Below are positions 5,835 through 6,197 of a stretch of DNA of 6,197 bases, in pieces (positions within the stretch are counted from its first letter, which is position 1; each line of letters begins with the position of its first letter). The translations under genes and the position numbers were made by a program. This DNA comes from DASRSS01 sp035656335. GTDB taxonomy: Bacteria > Actinomycetota > Actinomycetes > Mycobacteriales > Jatrophihabitantaceae. The notes under the pieces were generated by a model, which had not been told where the DNA came from, made no database searches, and was given only the letters and a program-made list of their open reading frames with translations. The stretch covers positions 1-6,197 of the forward strand of contig DASRSS010000342.1 in the NCBI GenBank assembly GCA_035656335.1. Direction: 5' to 3'.

Positions 5835-6197
5835 GTGCCGCTGGTGTCCACCGCCTCGCTGGTAGCCGAGGCCGTCGCGCGCGGTCGCGCCGTCGCAGCG
5901 TTCAACGTCATCACCCTCGAGCACGCGGAGGCCATCGCGGCCGGGGCGGAGCAGGCGGACCGTCCGGCCATCCTGCAGATCAGCCACAACGCGGTGCGTT
6001 TCCACGGCGCGCTCGCCCCGATCGCGGCGGGTGCCGCGGCCGTCGCCCGCTCGGCGCGCATGCCGCTCGCGCTGCACCTGGATCACGTCGAGGACGAAGC
6101 CCTGCTGCATCAGGCGGCCGACACGGGCTTCTCGTCCGCGATGTTCGACGCCGGCGCGCTGCCGTACGACGAGAACGTGCGCGCGACCGCGGCCGCC
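5835..6197 (+). CDS. Class II ketose-bisphosphate aldolase (tagatose/fructose-1,6-bisphosphate aldolase, 3' partial)
   Basis: The window holds the first 121 residues of a zinc-dependent class II aldolase, which would cleave a ketose 1,6-bisphosphate to glyceraldehyde 3-phosphate and dihydroxyacetone phosphate. The frame is open to the end of the window. Recognisable family segments are AFNVITLEHAEAI (22-34), LQISHNAVRFHG (47-58), LALHLDH (78-84) and SSAMFDAGALPYDENV (100-115). In LHLDH, Asp83 is the expected catalytic acid and His84 a zinc ligand, matching Asp82/His83 of E. coli KbaY. The remaining zinc histidines lie beyond the window. Gly107 stands where family members commonly have Ser (DGS/DAS). 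The start is GTG 5835, one base after the kinase stop, with GGAGGAG 7 bases upstream. Grouping with SIS and PfkB enzymes favours a KbaY/GatY-like tagatose-bisphosphate aldolase, but a fructose-bisphosphate enzyme is possible. Confidence 0.92.
   Translation, partial: MPLVSTASLVAEAVARGRAVAAFNVITLEHAEAIAAGAEQADRPAILQISHNAVRFHGALAPIAAGAAAVARSARMPLALHLDHVEDEALLHQAADTGFSSAMFDAGALPYDENVRATAAA

Noticed and set aside
4298..6061. 587-codon open frame on the minus strand
   Set aside because: It lies antisense to the ROK, PfkB-type and aldolase genes, all of which have clear catalytic motifs. Its product is Arg/Ala/Ser-rich with no recognisable domain, as expected from antisense reading of GC-rich codons.
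1..6197. Mobile elements, CRISPR arrays, tRNA or rRNA genes
   Set aside because: I looked for transposase or integrase motifs, spaced repeats and RNA gene signatures on both strands and saw none.

Overview
The window looks like part of one sugar-catabolic operon from a high-GC actinobacterium. Codon third positions are almost always G or C. Several genes start with GTG, genes abut or overlap by 1 to 4 bases, and every real gene is on the + strand. The protein families suggest a mycelial actinomycete such as a Pseudonocardiales or Streptomyces relative. That placement is by family resemblance only.

Layout. Positions 1-3079 hold an ABC sugar importer: a lipoprotein solute-binding protein cut off at its 5' end (1-1189), a strong 18-bp RNA stem-loop (1201-1247), and two MalF/MalG-type permeases (1275-2186 and 2186-3079). 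No ATPase gene is present, so the importer probably borrows a shared MsiK-type ATPase. Positions 3094-6197 hold the enzymes: a short GlmS/AgaS-like SIS-domain isomerase or deaminase (3094-3981), a ROK sugar kinase (3978-4913), a PfkB-family kinase of the 1-phosphofructokinase/tagatose-6-phosphate kinase type (4910-5833), and a class II ketose-bisphosphate aldolase cut off at the 3' end (5835-6197).

Together they suggest this route: import of a free amino sugar or its derivative by ABC transport, 6-phosphorylation by the ROK kinase, deamination and isomerisation to a ketose 6-phosphate by the SIS enzyme, phosphorylation to a ketose 1,6-bisphosphate by PfkB, and cleavage to two trioses by the aldolase. 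This matches the logic of the N-acetylgalactosamine/galactosamine (tagatose) pathway, with ABC transport plus ROK kinase replacing the PTS. A glucosamine/fructose version cannot be excluded from sequence alone. A deacetylase and a regulator, if they belong to the system, lie outside the window.

The points most worth a second look are the intercistronic stem-loop, whose three G-U pairs make it strand-specific; the arginine in the SIS enzyme where GlmS has its Schiff-base lysine; and a single TTA leucine codon in the ROK kinase. No stretch over 300 bases lacks a gene. The only sizeable gap is 1190-1274.
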